DNA of 64,000 nt from Sulfuricella sp035530375. GTDB taxonomy: Bacteria; Pseudomonadota; Gammaproteobacteria; Burkholderiales; Sulfuricellaceae. Under the pieces are notes generated by a model. That model ran no database searches. It was given only the letters and a program-made list of their open reading frames with translations, and was not told the DNA's origin. The stretch lies in NCBI GenBank assembly GCA_035530375.1, contig DATKUY010000046.1, positions 11,546-75,545 of the forward strand. Reading direction: 5' to 3'. The translations under genes and the position numbers were made by a program. Position 1 is the first letter of the stretch. Each line of letters begins with the position of its first letter. Shown here one piece after another: positions 62,375-64,000 of the stretch.

Positions 62375-62860
62375 ATGCCAACCTTCGACATCGTCTCTGA
62401 AGTAGACAAGCAGGAGCTGAAAAATGCCGTCGACCAGGCCAACAAGGTCATCGGCGGGCGCTTCGATTTCAAGGGCTCGGACTCCCGCGTCGAACAGGCG
62501 GAATATGTACTGACGGTATTTGCCGACGACAACTTCAAGCTGGACCAGATTCACGATATCGTCAACCAGACCTTCGGCAAACGCGCCATCGACGTCAGTT
62601 GCCTGGACAAGGGCAAGATCGAGAAAATCAGCGGCAACAAGGTCAAGCAGACCGTGACCGTGAAGACCGGCGTGGAAACCGAGCTCGCCAAGAAGATCGT
62701 CAAGCTGGTCAAGGATTCCAAGCTCAAGGTGCAGGCCAGCATCCAGGGCGAGGCGGTACGCATCAGCGGCGCCAAGCGGGATGTTTTGCAGGAAACCATC
62801 ACGCTGGTCAAGAAATCGATCACCGACTTCCCGCTGCAGTTCCAGAATTTCAGGGATTAA
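62375..62860 (+). CDS. yajQ: Nucleotide-binding protein YajQ (DUF520)
   Basis: 161 aa. MPTFDIVSEVDKQELKNAVD, IGGRFDFKGSDSRVE and the end ITDFPLQFQNFRD are diagnostic. YajQ proteins bind RNA/nucleotides; in Xanthomonas a member binds cyclic di-GMP (established for that family). ATG 62375 is chosen because the family begins there; the upstream open frame is a shadow of ppnP. Confidence 0.95.
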   Translation: MPTFDIVSEVDKQELKNAVDQANKVIGGRFDFKGSDSRVEQAEYVLTVFADDNFKLDQIHDIVNQTFGKRAIDVSCLDKGKIEKISGNKVKQTVTVKTGVETELAKKIVKLVKDSKLKVQASIQGEAVRISGAKRDVLQETITLVKKSITDFPLQFQNFRD

Positions 62861-62864
62861 AGGC

Positions 62865-62885
62865 GTTAACCGCCAAGGACGCAAG
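62865..62885 (+). repeat. Lone half-arm of the 9-bp-period repeat
   Basis: GTTAACCGCCAAGGACGCAAG matches one arm of the family. It supplies the AAGGA ribosome site of yajL (62875-62879), six bases before its ATG. Confidence 0.6.
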
Positions 62886-63446
62886 ATGTCTAGAGTCCTC
62901 ATCCCTCTCGCCCAGGGCTGCGAAGAAGTCGAAGCGGCCACTATCATCGACCTGCTGCGTCGAGCCGGAATCGAAGCGATATCCGCCGGCCTTGACGACC
63001 AACCTGTCACCGCCAGCCGAGGCGTGCGGCTGATTCCGGACACCACGCTGGACAAGGCGCTGCAGCAGGAATTCGACATGATCGTGCTGCCCGGCGGCAT
63101 GCCCGGCATGACCCATCTGAAGAACGATCCCCGCATCATCGCCCTGCTGCAGAAAATGGCAGCGGCAGGCAAATACACCTGCGCCATCTGCGCCGCGCCC
63201 GCCGTGCTGGCTGAAGCAGGGCTGCTGGCGGGCAAGACAGCCACCAGCTACCCCGGTTTCGTCGACCGGATGAATCTGCCCGACACCCGTTACAGTAATG
63301 ACGCGGTAGTCAAAGACGGCAAGGTAATCACCTCGCGCGGCCCCGGCACGGCGATGGATTTTTCCCTGGAACTGATTGCAGTTTTGGCCGGCAAGGCCAA
63401 GCGCGATGAAGTCGAGGCCGGACTGCAGCGACCGGGGAAATATTGA
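62886..63446 (+). CDS. yajL: DJ-1/PfpI family protein (YajL/ThiJ-like)
   Basis: 186 aa. DJ-1 motif: acidic residue in GCEEVEAATIID, nucleophile C102 in CAICAAPAVLAEAGLL, and FDMIVLPGGMPGM. Members are called glyoxalase III or protein deglycase and protect against carbonyl and oxidative stress; the deglycase claim is debated. ATG 62886 is set by the repeat-derived AAGGA. It probably cotranscribes with ppnP-yajQ. Confidence 0.9.
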   Translation: MSRVLIPLAQGCEEVEAATIIDLLRRAGIEAISAGLDDQPVTASRGVRLIPDTTLDKALQQEFDMIVLPGGMPGMTHLKNDPRIIALLQKMAAAGKYTCAICAAPAVLAEAGLLAGKTATSYPGFVDRMNLPDTRYSNDAVVKDGKVITSRGPGTAMDFSLELIAVLAGKAKRDEVEAGLQRPGKY

Positions 63447-63462
63447 TCCTGAGAACAGCGAT

Positions 63463-63490
63463 TAACCACGAATGACACGAATTAACACAA
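63463..63490. repeat. Lone arm of the 10-bp-period repeat
   Basis: TAACCACGAATGACACGAATTAACACAAA matches one arm of the family, split as TTAACCACGAATGACACGAA and TTAACACAA. The second arm is absent within 150 bp. It lies between convergent yajL and the amidotransferase gene. Confidence 0.55.
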
Positions 63491-63553
63491 ATAGTTAAAG
63501 CATCATCCTGCTTCACCAATCGCTTTTCCCATGTTGCCTGATCCTGAAAATAA

Positions 63554-64000
63554 TCAGGCGGCGAGACCGCCGATCCACTTGCGGTAAAGCTTTTCCGACA
63601 CCGCATTCAGCGCCGCCACGCGCTGCGCCAGATTGGTCTCCGCCGTTACCGCACTTTGCACCGCAGGGCTGCTGCTCGCCGCCGCCACTTCATCCGCACC
63701 GACGGCATACCATTCCATCACCATCGCCTCGGTCATCTCCACGTGGCACTGCATGGCCAGATGCCGGCCATCCAGAACAAAGGCCTGATGGGCGCAATGC
63801 GCGCTGGAAAGCACCAGTTCCGCGCCCGGCGGCAAGCTGAAGGTTTCGCCGTGCCAGTGGAAGGCGTTGAATTTCCGGGTTTCGCCAAACCATGCTTTCG
63901 CTGCGGCATTATCCGCCACCACCACTTCGCCCCAGCCGATTTCCTTGATCGGGTTCCTGCCCACTTCACCGCCCAGCGCCTTGGCCATCAACTGGCCGCC
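63554..64000 (-). CDS. Class I glutamine amidotransferase-like protein, C-terminal part (start outside window)
   Basis: The frame is open to the last base of the window; GGQLMAKALGGEVGRNP at the edge is an internal family motif just after the nucleophile region, so the first part with the catalytic Cys is missing. The catalytic His-x-Glu is in NAFHWHGETFSLP. GMP-synthase-like GATases with this HWHGETF string act on unknown amides. The C-terminus ends KLYRKWIGGLAA. Reading is convergent with yajL. Confidence 0.85.
   Translation of the reverse strand, partial: GGQLMAKALGGEVGRNPIKEIGWGEVVVADNAAAKAWFGETRKFNAFHWHGETFSLPPGAELVLSSAHCAHQAFVLDGRHLAMQCHVEMTEAMVMEWYAVGADEVAAASSSPAVQSAVTAETNLAQRVAALNAVSEKLYRKWIGGLAA

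Overview
The window reads as chromosomal DNA of a betaproteobacterium, most likely of the order Nitrosomonadales (Sulfuricella/Gallionella-like). This rests on gene order and protein style: ispB-rplU-rpmA-obgE-proB, fkpB-lspA-ileS-ribF-murJ, rpsT-argDFG, a type IV pilus minor-pilin cluster beside ispH, and YqjD/YqjE/YqjK-type membrane proteins. No rRNA or phylogenetic marker fixes the genus. Most of it is GC-rich and densely coded. About 34.4-36.6 kb and parts of 38.8-41 kb are visibly richer in AT.

Layout. 0-5.5 kb: 3' part of glycogen phosphorylase, then the PilS/PilR two-component pair. 5.5-11.4 kb: tRNA-Pro, ispB, and the ribosomal/GTPase/proline genes rplU-rpmA-obgE-proB, then CNP1-like, CBS and rppH. 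11.7-19 kb: aminopropyltransferase-like protein, AI-2E family transporter, YqjK/YqjE/DUF883 set, proS, lytic transglycosylase, tRNA-Thr, a cysteine-poor Fur-family regulator, thiO. 19-25.8 kb: pilE-fimU-pilV-pilW-pilX-pilY1. 25.9-34.2 kb: ispH, fkpB, lspA, ileS, ribF, murJ, sodB. 34.4-36.6 kb: an AT-rich two-gene unit (cNMP-binding adenylate cyclase and a putative glycosyltransferase). 37-41 kb: ECF sigma factor/NrsF anti-sigma pair, an MxKDx-repeat protein, and a zone of decaying genes (PepSY, hydrolase, DUF4337). 41-49.3 kb: CzcCBA-type metal efflux with a divergent two-component system. 49.6-53.9 kb: exported MsrB, DipZ-like thiol transporter, truncated HD-GYP protein, exported MsrA. 54-57.7 kb: methyltransferase, GST, MarR, cytochrome b561 and two YceI proteins. 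58-64 kb: rpsT, argD-argF-argG, ppnP, yajQ, yajL and a partial glutamine amidotransferase.

The most interesting signal is a candidate envelope oxidation-stress regulon. The sequence TGTAACC-N16-(C/G)GAA occurs upstream of the MxKDx gene, of msrB and of msrA. This is the promoter form I recall for ECF sigma factors controlled by NrsF-type anti-sigmas (Caulobacter sigma-F). It links the sigma/anti-sigma pair at 37.1-38.3 kb to a periplasmic methionine-sulfoxide repair module 11-15 kb away, with the MxKDx protein as a possible methionine-rich oxidant sink.

The second theme is several families of short inverted repeats with internal periods of 7, 9 or 10 bp. They lie in intergenic gaps and also enter genes: an in-frame palindrome in ileS, the 5' end of the lytic transglycosylase gene, the stop codon of ribF and the ribosome binding site of yajL.
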